Shown: positions 46,654 to 54,680 of the stretch, in pieces
Numbering within the stretch: position 1 is the first letter of the stretch
Layout: each line of letters opens with the position of its first letter
From: an uncultured Clostridia bacterium
Lineage (GTDB): Bacteria; Bacillota; Clostridia; Oscillospirales; Ruminococcaceae
NCBI GenBank assembly: GCA_947649285.1
Contig: CANSRB010000003.1
Coordinates: forward strand, 1-54,680
Direction of reading: 5' to 3'
DNA length: 54,680 nt
Notes under the pieces: generated by a model
The model's input: only the letters and a program-made list of their open reading frames with translations
Told to the model about the DNA's origin: nothing
Databases searched by the model: none
Made by a program: the position numbers and the translations under genes

Positions 46654-48111
46654 ATGAGTAAGTCCATTCTGAAAAACACCCTCTACCAGTTTTCGCTCAG
46701 CGTGTTCAACATCATCATCCCTGTGCTGGTCGGCCCGTACATCAACTGGCTGCTTGGCGTGGAACAGGTATCGCTTTATAACAGTGCCAACACCATGCTC
46801 ACCTTTTTCCTGATTTTCGCCACCTTCGGGATCTATAATTTCGGCGTGCGGGAAATCAGCCGGATCAAGGACGACAAAGCCGCTGTTTCCGCACTGTTCA
46901 CCAACCTGTTCTGTTTTGGGCTGATTACCAGCCTGCTCACCGCCCTGGGATACGGCCTGTATACCCTGCTGGCGGTACCCGAAAAACAGCAGGGCGTTTT
47001 TGCGCTGATGCTCATCCAGATCCTGGCCAATATCTTTATGGTGGAATGGCTGAACGAAGCCCTGGAAAACTACGGTTTCATTGCCAAAAAAACCATGCTG
47101 ATCCGCTGCGCCAGCACCGTTTTCCTTTTCCTTACGGTGACCCATCCGGACGATGTTATGATCTACGCCGGATTGATGTCCGTCACCGTGCTGGTCAACA
47201 ACCTGACTTCCTTTATTTATATCAAAAGGCAGATCCCCTTCGCCTTTTCGGCGGTGCGGCTGAGTCGGTATATCAAGCCCCTGCTGCTGATGCTGATTAT
47301 TGCGAATATCAACTATCTGTACACTCAGGTGGATCGGCTTTTCCTAAAACAGCTGGACCTGGAGGGGATCGCCCTGACCCAATACACTCTGCCTTCCAAC
47401 CTCATCAACATGGTGCTGGTGGTGGTGCAGTCCCTGCTGGTCGCATCCGTTCCCCGGCTTTCCTATTATCTGGCTCAGGGAAACGAAGAAGGCTACAGCG
47501 AACTGCTCGCCAAAAGCTCCCGGAGCTATTTCCTGCTGGTTTATCCGGTCTGCATCGGCTTGTTCTGCCTGAGCTATGAAGCCATGTATCTGTATGGATC
47601 GGTCAAATGGGCGGACGCCACCGCTCCGGTGCTCCGGATGTTCGCGCTCCGCTGTATCGTTACCAGCGTCTACACCATTTTCACCAATCAGATCCTCTAC
47701 CTGAAAGGGCAGGAAAAGGCGATGGTCAAAATCCTGGGCTTCGGCGGGCTGGTCAATGTCATTGCCGATACCCTGCTGCTGATTTCCGGCCGGCTCACGC
47801 CGGTCAGCGCGATCGTTTCCACCGGACTGGCCGAGCTGCTGATGCTGTCCGTGATGTACGGCTTTATCCGCCGCCGGATGAAGGTGGATTTCCGGCTTTT
47901 TTCTCTTAAAAATATGAAATACCTGCTTGCTTCCCTGCTGTTTATCCCCGCTGCATGGGGAATCCGGAAGCTGGGCCTGGGGATTCTGCCTACCGCGATC
48001 CTGACAGCGGGAATCTGCGGCGGCTATTACTTCGGATTGCTGCTGCTGACCAAGGATGAAATGCTGTTTTTCTTTTTACAGAAAATTTTCGGGAAACAGC
48101 TCAAACGTTAG
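46654..48111 (+). CDS. Wzx-type polysaccharide flippase
   Basis: The 485-residue protein has about 14 hydrophobic helices. The N-terminal pattern SILKNTLYQFSLSVFNIIIPVL and GIYNFGVREISR are typical of polysaccharide biosynthesis (Wzx/MurJ-superfamily) flippases, as is NINYLYTQVDRLFL. It would flip the lipid-linked repeat unit made by the downstream genes. GGAGCC serves as ribosome site. Confidence 0.93.
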   Translation: MSKSILKNTLYQFSLSVFNIIIPVLVGPYINWLLGVEQVSLYNSANTMLTFFLIFATFGIYNFGVREISRIKDDKAAVSALFTNLFCFGLITSLLTALGYGLYTLLAVPEKQQGVFALMLIQILANIFMVEWLNEALENYGFIAKKTMLIRCASTVFLFLTVTHPDDVMIYAGLMSVTVLVNNLTSFIYIKRQIPFAFSAVRLSRYIKPLLLMLIIANINYLYTQVDRLFLKQLDLEGIALTQYTLPSNLINMVLVVVQSLLVASVPRLSYYLAQGNEEGYSELLAKSSRSYFLLVYPVCIGLFCLSYEAMYLYGSVKWADATAPVLRMFALRCIVTSVYTIFTNQILYLKGQEKAMVKILGFGGLVNVIADTLLLISGRLTPVSAIVSTGLAELLMLSVMYGFIRRRMKVDFRLFSLKNMKYLLASLLFIPAAWGIRKLGLGILPTAILTAGICGGYYFGLLLLTKDEMLFFFLQKIFGKQLKR

Positions 48112-48187
48112 TCCGTGAATGAGTCCCGATTGATACTTCAACAGACTCTGAGAAACCGTCCCAATCCAAACGGAGGTTTGCAACATT

Positions 48188-48586
48188 ATGCGTAAAATCA
48201 TCACCTACGGAACCTTTGATATGCTGCATTATGGCCATATCAACCTGCTCCGCCGGGCCAAAAGCCTGGGGGACTACCTGATCGTGGCCCTGTCTACGGA
48301 CGAATTCAACCGGACAAAAGGGAAGGAATGCTACTTTTCCTACGAACAGCGCCGCTTGCTGCTGGAGGCCATCCGCTACGTGGATTTAGTCATCCCGGAA
48401 ACCTCCTGGGATCAGAAAATCTCGGATGTGCAGGAATTCCGGGTGGATACCTTCTGCATGGGGGATGATTGGAAAGGGAAATTTGATTTCCTGGAGCCTT
48501 ACTGCGAGGTGGTCTACTTTGGAAGGACGCCCGAAATTTCGACGACCCGCATCAAGGATGAATTGGGGCAGACCCTGGCCAAATGA
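48188..48586 (+). CDS. tagD: Glycerol-3-phosphate cytidylyltransferase
   Basis: The 132-residue enzyme makes CDP-glycerol from CTP and glycerol 3-phosphate. It shows the nucleotidyltransferase signatures GTFDMLHYGHINLL (with the HxGH motif) and RTPEISTTRIK. Length and sequence match TagD/TarD. CDP-glycerol is the donor for the next gene product, so a glycerol-phosphate-modified glycan is expected. Confidence 0.96.
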   Translation: MRKIITYGTFDMLHYGHINLLRRAKSLGDYLIVALSTDEFNRTKGKECYFSYEQRRLLLEAIRYVDLVIPETSWDQKISDVQEFRVDTFCMGDDWKGKFDFLEPYCEVVYFGRTPEISTTRIKDELGQTLAK

Positions 48587-48610
48587 CCGCATGGAAAGGA
48601 CAACACGGCA

Positions 48611-49771
48611 ATGAACCTGCGTGAACTGCTGAAATCCTGGGGCCGCGCGCTGAACCGCTGCTTCCCCAAGCGTAAAAATCAAATCCTGTTTGAAAGCCAT
48701 TCCGACTACTGCGACAACACCCGCGCGGTTTATGACGAGCTGCTCCGGCAGGGCGGAGCCGAGCGATTCCGGCTGATCTGGTGCGTGAAGGATCCGGCTT
48801 CTTTTCAGGCCGATGGGATCGACCCCCGGACAAAACTCGTCAGCTTCCAGCGCCGGAAGGGATTCCTCCGCTACTTTTATTGGATGGCAACCTCCGGGGC
48901 CGTGTTCTATACCCACCATGTCCCGCCCTTTGTCAATGCGAAGGCGCAGACCGTCGTGAATCTCTGGCATGGAACCCCGCTGAAAACCATCAAAGGGCAT
49001 GTACACCCTCAGAAATTGTTCGGGTACCTGCTGTCTGCCAGTGATCTGGTGGATGACCTCCTGGCGGACAGCTTCGAACTGCCCGACCGCTCCAAGCTGG
49101 TCCAGCTGGGCTATCCCCGCAACGACCTCCTGTTCGAACAGACGGGCGCGCTGGAAAAGCTGGGTATCCATCCGGAGGATCAGGCCTGCGTCCTGCTCTG
49201 GATGCCGACCTTCCGCCGGCCGGAGGGCGGGCGGTATCAGGATGCCGAAACCACGCCGACCGGGCTCCCGCTGATTGAAACCGCCGCCCAGCTGGAGGAG
49301 CTGAACCGGGAACTGGAACAGCGGAACCTTCGGCTGATTATCAAGCTGCATCCTGGGCAGGACTTGACCGGGGTCCGCCTGGTCCATCTCAGCCAGATCC
49401 GGATGCTGACCAATCAGGAGCTCGACCGGCTGGGAATCCAGCTCTACCACCTGGTTGGGGAAGCGGACTGTCTGCTGACGGATTACTCCTCCATCTACTT
49501 CGACTATCTCCTTCTGGATCGTCCTATTGCCTTTCTGATCGACGATATCGGCCAATACGAGCAAAACCGCGGTTTTACTGTCGAAAATGCTTTGGATTTG
49601 ATGCCTGGGGAAAAAATCCGTACCGTTTCGGAGCTGATTCGCTTTTTAGACGATCTGGCCAAAGGGGAAGACCGTTTCCAGGAGGAGCGTCGGCGGGTGA
49701 ACCGGCGGGTCAACCGCTGGCAGGACGGGGAAAGCGCCAAACGTTTTCTTGAACGCTTCCTACCCGGATAG
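48611..49771 (+). CDS. CDP-glycerol glycerophosphotransferase (TagF/TagB-like)
   Basis: The 386-residue protein has the family motifs VVNLWHGTPLKTIKGHVH, YPRNDLLFEQ, KLHPGQD and LTDYSSIYFDYLLLDRPI. It transfers glycerol phosphate from CDP-glycerol to a membrane-linked acceptor, as in teichoic acid synthesis. It may add single glycerol-phosphate side groups or short chains; the sequence alone does not decide between priming and polymerising. It follows tagD by 24 bases. Confidence 0.94.
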   Translation: MNLRELLKSWGRALNRCFPKRKNQILFESHSDYCDNTRAVYDELLRQGGAERFRLIWCVKDPASFQADGIDPRTKLVSFQRRKGFLRYFYWMATSGAVFYTHHVPPFVNAKAQTVVNLWHGTPLKTIKGHVHPQKLFGYLLSASDLVDDLLADSFELPDRSKLVQLGYPRNDLLFEQTGALEKLGIHPEDQACVLLWMPTFRRPEGGRYQDAETTPTGLPLIETAAQLEELNRELEQRNLRLIIKLHPGQDLTGVRLVHLSQIRMLTNQELDRLGIQLYHLVGEADCLLTDYSSIYFDYLLLDRPIAFLIDDIGQYEQNRGFTVENALDLMPGEKIRTVSELIRFLDDLAKGEDRFQEERRRVNRRVNRWQDGESAKRFLERFLPG

Positions 49772-49847
49772 GCCCTTCACACAGTTGAAAACCCGGCAGA
49801 AAACTGGTACAATAAACACACTGAAAGGAAGGGGAGCCGCTTTCCCC

Positions 49848-50010
49848 AGAGTCTGTTTTAAAACCGGAGAAATGCTGGATTTTTGGTCAGAAATGAGTGA
49901 GTTCAAGGAAAAAACCGCAAGAAATGCTGCCGCCTTTCGAGGATTTTTGACGCTGAAAGCACCATTTCTGGGCAAAAAAGACCGTATTTCGGAGTTTTAA
50001 AACAGACTCT
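49848..50010. mobile_element. Foldback (MITE-like) element, family D copy 1
   Basis: The 163-bp non-coding element has 17-bp perfect terminal inverted repeats (AGAGTCTGTTTTAAAAC at 49848-49864; its complement at 49994-50010), and the similarity extends inward imperfectly to about 50 bp per arm, so the whole element folds back. It encodes no transposase. A second copy, about 70% identical over 80 bases and inverted, begins at 54602. No convincing target duplication was seen. It separates tagF-like and chain-length genes; the rest of the gap 49772-50081 shows nothing else. Confidence 0.85.
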
Positions 50011-50081
50011 AGAGTCCTACTACATAAATACATTTGAAAAGACACAAGTGCTGATTTGAACCAATAAGGAAGGAAGCTTTT

Positions 50082-50816
50082 ATGGATCAAGTTTTTGATT
50101 TTCGGGAGTTTTGTCTCACACTCCTCCGCCGCTTCAAGCTGCTGCTGATTCTCGCGCTGGTATGCGGAATCTTGGGAGGCCTGTTCGGCTTCGCTGTCAA
50201 GGCGGATGGGTTCAGCGGGGATCTGCGGGATACCTACACGGTCACTTCCGTCGTATCGGTCAATCTGAACCGGCAGGAAAAAGATGTCCCGCTCTCCAGC
50301 ATTATGACCACGATTGACGGGGTGCTTCAAAGCAATTATTTCCAAACCACGCTGATGCAGGCTGGGTTTGATAAGCCCGAGCTGGAAAGCGCTGTAGCCG
50401 AGCTGTTTCCCCAGCCCGAAACAACCGAACTGGACGAATTCAAAAAAACTGTCAAAACCTCCATCAAGGGGAACCTGATCCTGGTGGAGGTGACGGCCCA
50501 CAGCCAGCAGAACGCGCAGGCGTATTCCATTTTCAGTGCGGATTATATCGCCAAGGAAATCTCCGGCATGGTTACCACCGTTTCCATGACACCAAAAGAA
50601 AAACAGACCATCCTGCAAAATTCGGCTGTCTGGACCGATAAGCTGGTCACGACCGCCAAATTCGGAATTCTGGGCGCGGCGGGCGGCTTTGGATTAGGAA
50701 TCCTCTGGATTTTCTTTTTCAATATTTTCAGCCTGAAAATCAAATCCGTCGACGACTTGAAAACGTTCGGCCTGCCTGTGCTCGGGATCTTCGATCAACC
50801 GAAAGGAGGCCGCTGA
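50082..50816 (+). CDS. Polysaccharide chain-length (Wzz/CapA/YveK-type) protein
   Basis: The 244-residue protein has two membrane segments (about residues 19-38 and 190-215) bordering an extracellular domain, the layout of Wzz co-polymerases. The second segment FGILGAAGGFGLGILWIFFF is followed by a cytosolic tail (SVDDLKTFGLPVLGIFDQPK), where CapA proteins activate the partner BY-kinase. AAGGAAGG precedes the ATG. The next gene starts 1 base later and encodes the presumed partner. Confidence 0.9.
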   Translation: MDQVFDFREFCLTLLRRFKLLLILALVCGILGGLFGFAVKADGFSGDLRDTYTVTSVVSVNLNRQEKDVPLSSIMTTIDGVLQSNYFQTTLMQAGFDKPELESAVAELFPQPETTELDEFKKTVKTSIKGNLILVEVTAHSQQNAQAYSIFSADYIAKEISGMVTTVSMTPKEKQTILQNSAVWTDKLVTTAKFGILGAAGGFGLGILWIFFFNIFSLKIKSVDDLKTFGLPVLGIFDQPKGGR

Positions 50817-50817
50817 G

Positions 50818-51315
50818 ATGCGCTATGACGCTTATGTAAACACGGCTTTGGCCGCAATGGCAAAACTTCCGGGCAGTAAACCGCAGGTTTTTGTCCTGAC
50901 CTCCTCCCACGCTGATGTGGATCTGCTTCCCACAGCGGAAGGGCTGGCTGCCGCCTATTCCATGTTGGGCAAAAAAACGCTGATTGCCGACCTGCGCAGC
51001 GATGGGCTGACGCTGGGTGAAATCCGGCAGAAGCAGGGCTTTTTCTTCACGGCATTGACTCTTGTTCAAGGGGAAGCCCCTCCCACTGCCGAAACCATGG
51101 GCGCACTGGTGGAGAAGCTTCAGGCGGATTATTCCACGGTCCTGCTGGTTACCAGCCCCGTATTGGAGAGCATGGCCGCCATGGCGGCTGTTCGAGCCGC
51201 TTCCGGCGTTTTAATGGCGGAAAAACGGAACTTGTCCCGCAGGGATGAAATCGAAAAAGCTCTGGAAGCGATCCGCAATCTGGAGGGGAACCCGGTTGGG
51301 TTCCTGCTGGTGTAG
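50818..51315 (+). CDS. Degenerate BY-kinase-like protein (CapB/CpsD fold without a P-loop)
   Basis: The 165-residue protein holds the place and general layout of a CapB/CpsD tyrosine kinase, but the Walker A loop expected after the first strand is replaced (VFVLTSSHADVDLLPTAEGL, no GKT). The Walker A' region survives as KKTLIADLRSDG, while Walker B reads VLLVTSPV instead of the usual DTPP. There is no C-terminal tyrosine cluster; it ends GFLLV. It is therefore probably unable to bind ATP normally, and may act as a structural partner of the Wzz-type protein. It is coupled to both neighbours (1 and 3 base gaps). Confidence 0.7.
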   Translation: MRYDAYVNTALAAMAKLPGSKPQVFVLTSSHADVDLLPTAEGLAAAYSMLGKKTLIADLRSDGLTLGEIRQKQGFFFTALTLVQGEAPPTAETMGALVEKLQADYSTVLLVTSPVLESMAAMAAVRAASGVLMAEKRNLSRRDEIEKALEAIRNLEGNPVGFLLV

Positions 51316-51318
51316 CTG

Positions 51319-52383
51319 ATGAGATTATCTGTCATTATCCCGGCCTACAACTGTGCCGGCCTGATCCCCGCCACGCTGGAATCCCTCAAGGCGCAGACGC
51401 TCAAAGACTTTGAAGTCCTGATTTTAAATGACGGTTCTACCGACTCCACGCTGAGCGTGCTCAAGGCTTATGCCCGGACAGATCCCCGCTTCCAAATCTT
51501 CAACCTGCCGAACGGAGGGCCTTCCCGCGCACGCAACCGGGGGATCGAGCTGGCCCGCGGGGACTATCTCTATTTTATGGACGCAGACGACCTGATCCAT
51601 CCGGAAATGCTGGAAACCCTGCTTTCCCGCGCAGAGCGGGAGGATCTGGACGTCATCTGCTGCGGTTATCAAATGGAAAATACGGCGTCCAACCCACCGC
51701 ACTGCAAGGAGTTCCGTTTTGACGCCTTCGCCGCTTACTCTGCGGAGGAGTTCCGCGCCCGGCTGACCCCGCTGATCCAGGCGCATTTGATGTATGTAGT
51801 TTGGAATAAGCTTTACCGTGCCCGGCTGATCCGGGAAAAGGGGATCCGCTTTCCGGAGGAGTACAAAAGCGGGGAAGACCGGCTTTTCAACACCGCCGTA
51901 TTCCCTGAAATCCAGCGCTTCCGGATGGTAGACGCTCCCTATTACCGCTATTTCCTCCGGGGACAGAGCACACTGGCCAACCGCTATATCGAAAACCGGT
52001 TTGAGTCTGTTCTGGCCTGCCACGACGCACTGACCCAGGCCTATCAGAAAATGGTATTGTTCGACCACGAGAGCCAGGCAGCCATTTCCTTCGCTTTTAT
52101 CAAAGGGGTGCTGTCCTGCTTCACCCAGCTCCACGCCAAGGGATGCCCCCTCCGCCGGAAGGAAAAGCGGGCGCTCATTGGGGAAATCCTGGCGCATCCC
52201 GCTGTGCAGGAGGCCCTGGGCCGGGAAGATCCTGCTTTCGGCTATGCGAAAACCGTCAACCGGGTGCTCCGCACCGGGAACCAGACCCTCATCCTGCTGA
52301 TGTCCAAAATGATTTTCCTGCTCCAATTCAAGCTGAACCGGCTTTATCTCAGCCTGAAGCATCGGGTCAAACGTCAGGGCTAA
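51319..52383 (+). CDS. GT2 family glycosyltransferase
   Basis: The 354-residue enzyme has the GT-A fold: MRLSVIIPAYNCAGLIPATL, LNDGSTDSTLSVL, the RARNRGIELARGDYLYFMDADD block with the DXD motif, and SGEDRLFNT. It adds one sugar to the lipid-linked unit in the cytosol. Donor and acceptor unknown. It starts 3 bases after the preceding stop. Confidence 0.93.
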   Translation: MRLSVIIPAYNCAGLIPATLESLKAQTLKDFEVLILNDGSTDSTLSVLKAYARTDPRFQIFNLPNGGPSRARNRGIELARGDYLYFMDADDLIHPEMLETLLSRAEREDLDVICCGYQMENTASNPPHCKEFRFDAFAAYSAEEFRARLTPLIQAHLMYVVWNKLYRARLIREKGIRFPEEYKSGEDRLFNTAVFPEIQRFRMVDAPYYRYFLRGQSTLANRYIENRFESVLACHDALTQAYQKMVLFDHESQAAISFAFIKGVLSCFTQLHAKGCPLRRKEKRALIGEILAHPAVQEALGREDPAFGYAKTVNRVLRTGNQTLILLMSKMIFLLQFKLNRLYLSLKHRVKRQG

Positions 52384-52424
52384 GAAAAATGGGTCCTGAG
52401 TATGAAAGGATGGTATCCAATAGA

Positions 52425-53489
52425 ATGAACGTGTGCATTATCGGCCACACCGAACGAAATTATCTGCCTTATATGGAAAAATACGTCCGTTTCTTTGAAG
52501 AAAACGGCGTAGAATATGACATTATCTGCTGGGAACGGGAAGACACCCAAAAAAAGGCCTCCGAACATGAATTTCCGTTCGTGGAAGAAGCCCGGCCCGG
52601 GAAATTCTATAAATTCCTTTCTTATATGCGTTTCCGCCGGCATGTGATTTCCTGCCTGAAAAAGAAAAAATACGACCGGGTGATCGTCCTGACCACCGTC
52701 CCGGCCATTGCGCTGGGCGGATATCTCAAATCCCATTTCTCCGGGCGCTATCTGTTCGACATCCGGGACTATTCCTTTGAACGGCTGGGTTTCTATCGGA
52801 AATGGGTCAACGCCCTGATCGAAAATTCTGCTTTGACCACGATTTCCTCCCACGGATTTATGGAATTCCTGGAACCGAACCCTAAGATTATTATCAATCA
52901 CAACATCACTCCCTATGAACCGGAATCCCAAACCGCCAATCTGGCCCAAAAGCAGGTTATCAATATTGGGTTTATCGGCGGCGTGCGGTATTTCGACGAA
53001 AACACCTTCCTGATCGACAAGCTGAAAAACACCTTCCGCTACCAGCTGTGGTACATCGGCAAGCCCACGCCGGACTGCGACCTGCAAAGCTACTGTGCCC
53101 AGCATGAGGTCACGAACGTCAGCTTTATTGGGAAGTTCACCAACGATCAAAAACCGGAGCTGTACAAAAGCGTAGACATGATCAACTCGATTTACGGCAG
53201 CGATTCGCTGGAGGTCACCACCGCCCTGCCCAACCGTCTGTATGAAGCCTGCATTTTCAAAAAGCCGATCATCTCCTCCAAAGGGACCTATTTGGGGGAA
53301 GTCATCAAGCAGTACGGGCTGGGATTTGTAGTAGACGCGGAAAACGACGACATCCTTGCCATTGCCAACGATTACGTCGAGCATTTTAATCCGGAAAGCT
53401 TCATCCGGCACTGCAATGACTTCCTGGCCATGATCGCGCAGGATGAGGAAAACCTGCAGAACGCCCTGAAAAAATTCATCCGGGAATAG
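52425..53489 (+). CDS. GT4-type glycosyltransferase
   Basis: The 354-residue protein has the GT-B layout: MNVCIIGHTERNYLPYMEKY at the start, VINIGFIGGVRYFDENTFL in the middle linker, VSFIGKFTN, and PNRLYEACIFKKPIISSKGTYLGEV near the C terminus. In this locus it probably adds a sugar to the repeat unit. The start is uncertain: ATG 52425 fits the family, but AAAGGA is 14 bases upstream, and ATG 52389 and 52410 are in frame. Much longer readings overlap the previous gene. Confidence 0.87.
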   Translation: MNVCIIGHTERNYLPYMEKYVRFFEENGVEYDIICWEREDTQKKASEHEFPFVEEARPGKFYKFLSYMRFRRHVISCLKKKKYDRVIVLTTVPAIALGGYLKSHFSGRYLFDIRDYSFERLGFYRKWVNALIENSALTTISSHGFMEFLEPNPKIIINHNITPYEPESQTANLAQKQVINIGFIGGVRYFDENTFLIDKLKNTFRYQLWYIGKPTPDCDLQSYCAQHEVTNVSFIGKFTNDQKPELYKSVDMINSIYGSDSLEVTTALPNRLYEACIFKKPIISSKGTYLGEVIKQYGLGFVVDAENDDILAIANDYVEHFNPESFIRHCNDFLAMIAQDEENLQNALKKFIRE

Positions 53490-53500
53490 GAGGTGCGCCC

Positions 53501-54601
53501 ATGCTGATTTACGCCGGTATGCTGGTGATTTCCGTTTGCTTTGCCCTGCTGGCGGTATCCTCTCCGCCGGTACGCCGGGTGGTCTTTCAAAAAAGCGGTC
53601 GGGAACTGGTCTTTTATCAGCAGAACCTGCTCTGGTTCTGCACCTTCCTGCCGTTGTTCCTGGTCAGCGGCCTGCGGTATAAAATCGGTGTGGATTACAA
53701 CTCTTACGCCTGGATTTTCAAATCCATCACCCAGCTGGGCCAAAAAACCCATGTCGAAATCGGGTATGAATGGCTAAACCGGCTGGTGGGCTTTTTTACC
53801 GAGGATTACCAATTCCTTTTCCTGCTGACCACCGGGATTTTCCTGTTTTTTATGGCGAAGGGGATCCGCCAGCAGTCCGCGAATATCCCGTTGTCGGTAT
53901 TCCTTTTCATCACGCTGGGGTATTTTTTCTACTCGATGAACTCCATCCGGCATTTTATCGCGCTTTCCATTTATTTCTTCGCGATAAAGTACATGAAGCG
54001 GCAGGAGTTCTGGAAATTCCTGGCCTGTATCCTGATCGCCGCCACCTTCCACAAGATCGCCCTGATTGCCATCCCGCTTTACTTTGTCCTGACCCGTAAA
54101 TTCAAATTTAGTTATTACGCGATCATTGCCCTGCTGTTAGTGGTCTGCGCGGTATTTAACCGGCAGATTATGAACCTGGTTTTCAGCTTCGTCTATCAGT
54201 CCTATAAAGGCAGTGTGTATAACGTCTACAGCTTCTCGGTATTCAACGTGCTGCTGTCCGGGCTCTGCACCCTGCTTTGTATCGGCTATTACGAACCCCT
54301 GCTGAAACGGAACCCGTCGAATATCATCTATATCAACGCAGCTTTCTTGATGCTGCTGTTCTACCTGTTCTGCGGATGGATCCCCACCCCCACCCGGATC
54401 GGCCATTATGGGACAATCCTGTTTATCCTGCTGATCCCCGAGGTGATTGCCTGTGAGAAAAACCCGCGGATCCGCCGGTTTTACACCGTCGCTATCATCG
54501 CTTTTGGGCTGGCCTTCCTGACGGTGATGCTGATCCAGGCACAAAACCCCAGCATCGGCCTTGCGCCTTACCAAAGCGTATTTACCCGCACCTCTCTTTA
54601 G
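53501..54601 (+). CDS. EpsG-type polysaccharide polymerase
   Basis: The 366-residue membrane protein has about ten hydrophobic helices. LFLVSGLRYKIGVDYNSYAWIF and YFFYSMNSIRHFIALSIYFFA, then ATFHKIALIAIPLYF, are typical of EpsG/Wzy-like polymerases. It would join flipped repeat units outside the membrane. AGGAGGTG precedes the ATG. A family D foldback element starts right after the stop codon, so the locus may continue beyond the window. Confidence 0.92.
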   Translation: MLIYAGMLVISVCFALLAVSSPPVRRVVFQKSGRELVFYQQNLLWFCTFLPLFLVSGLRYKIGVDYNSYAWIFKSITQLGQKTHVEIGYEWLNRLVGFFTEDYQFLFLLTTGIFLFFMAKGIRQQSANIPLSVFLFITLGYFFYSMNSIRHFIALSIYFFAIKYMKRQEFWKFLACILIAATFHKIALIAIPLYFVLTRKFKFSYYAIIALLLVVCAVFNRQIMNLVFSFVYQSYKGSVYNVYSFSVFNVLLSGLCTLLCIGYYEPLLKRNPSNIIYINAAFLMLLFYLFCGWIPTPTRIGHYGTILFILLIPEVIACEKNPRIRRFYTVAIIAFGLAFLTVMLIQAQNPSIGLAPYQSVFTRTSL

Positions 54602-54680
54602 GGCCTGTTTGATAAATCGCCAATCCTGTCTTTTTGCCCAAACCGGGCGGATTTCGGCGTCGAAAATCCTCGGCAGGCGG
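54602..54680. mobile_element. Foldback element, family D copy 2 (cut by the window end)
   Basis: The last 79 bases start GGGCCTGTTTGATAAA and include CTTTTTGCCCA, GGCGTCGAAAATCCTCG and AGGCGG. They match the right half of the 49848-50010 element read in reverse at most positions. The element directly follows the EpsG-type stop codon; its other end lies outside the window. Confidence 0.75.

Noticed and set aside
49749-50000. Open frame of 83 codons across the foldback element
   Set aside because: It runs through the inverted-repeat element, overlaps the end of the tagF-like gene and has no ribosome site.

Overview
The window looks like a chromosomal segment from an anaerobic, probably spore-forming Firmicute of class Clostridia (Oscillospirales/Ruminococcaceae-like is my best guess). 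The reasons are a moderately high GC content with strong AGGAGG-type ribosome sites, a complete F-type ATP synthase operon of clostridial type, CIRCE-controlled groES-groEL, a BclB-like exosporium collagen protein, QueH, ferredoxin-type aldo/keto reductase, glutamate dehydrogenase, and no respiratory-chain genes. No CRISPR array, rRNA, integrase or intact transposase was seen.

Layout. 0.2-7.6 kb (minus): atpZ-I-B-E-F-H-A-G-D-C, with a chain of DNA hairpins inserted between atpG and atpD; the c-subunit carries two carboxylates, which predicts Na+ coupling. 8.0-10.1 kb: groES-groEL under CIRCE. 10.3-13.7 kb: a DegV lipid-binding protein, a cupin, an Rrf2-type regulator with a clear operator, and a MATE exporter. 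14-18.8 kb: collagen-like spore-surface protein, a CrtO-like membrane protein, an aldo/keto reductase with two 4Fe-4S motifs, and a ZIP metal transporter. 19.1-23.5 kb: two glycosidases (GH20 type and DUF4091/GH123 type) separated by an AT-rich GNAT gene that looks transferred. 23.6-30.6 kb: ilvE, a frameshifted M50-type peptidase, two uncharacterised proteins, a GT2-GtrA fusion, queH and a lipoprotein. 30.8-31.2 kb: tRNA-Gln(CTG) and tRNA-Ser(CGA). 31.6-32.7 kb: a 56-residue protein divergent from three tandem, paralogous mini-Xre regulators, each with its own palindrome. 32.8-34.7 kb: DUF4190, TM2 and DUF2752 membrane proteins. 34.9-44.1 kb: gdhA, then a likely operon of DDAH-like hydrolase, S66 peptidase and a full oligopeptide ABC transporter. 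44.5-46.3 kb: CPBP protease and GtrA. 46.6-54.6 kb: a cell-surface polysaccharide locus (flippase, CDP-glycerol synthesis and transfer, chain-length protein, degenerate BY-kinase-like protein, two glycosyltransferases, EpsG-type polymerase).

The most unusual feature is a set of dispersed non-coding elements. (A/B) Chains of about six hairpins, with alternating AT-rich and GC-rich stems around a TTGAC-containing core, occur at 2113-2296, 45612-45814 and 11186-11352, with a short deletion form at 41964-42042. The stems differ in sequence between copies but stay paired, which is covariation. (C) A GC-rich repeat with a 13-18 bp hairpin and GCGW loop lies at about 40-200, 17640-18005 and 31225-31480, with a partial copy at 46440-46515. 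(D) A 163-bp foldback element with 17-bp perfect terminal inverted repeats lies at 49848-50010, and a second copy enters the window end at 54602. These families are intergenic and often abut stop codons, so they probably shape 3' ends and operon expression.

All functional assignments rest on reading the sequence and recalling family motifs; no database search was run.
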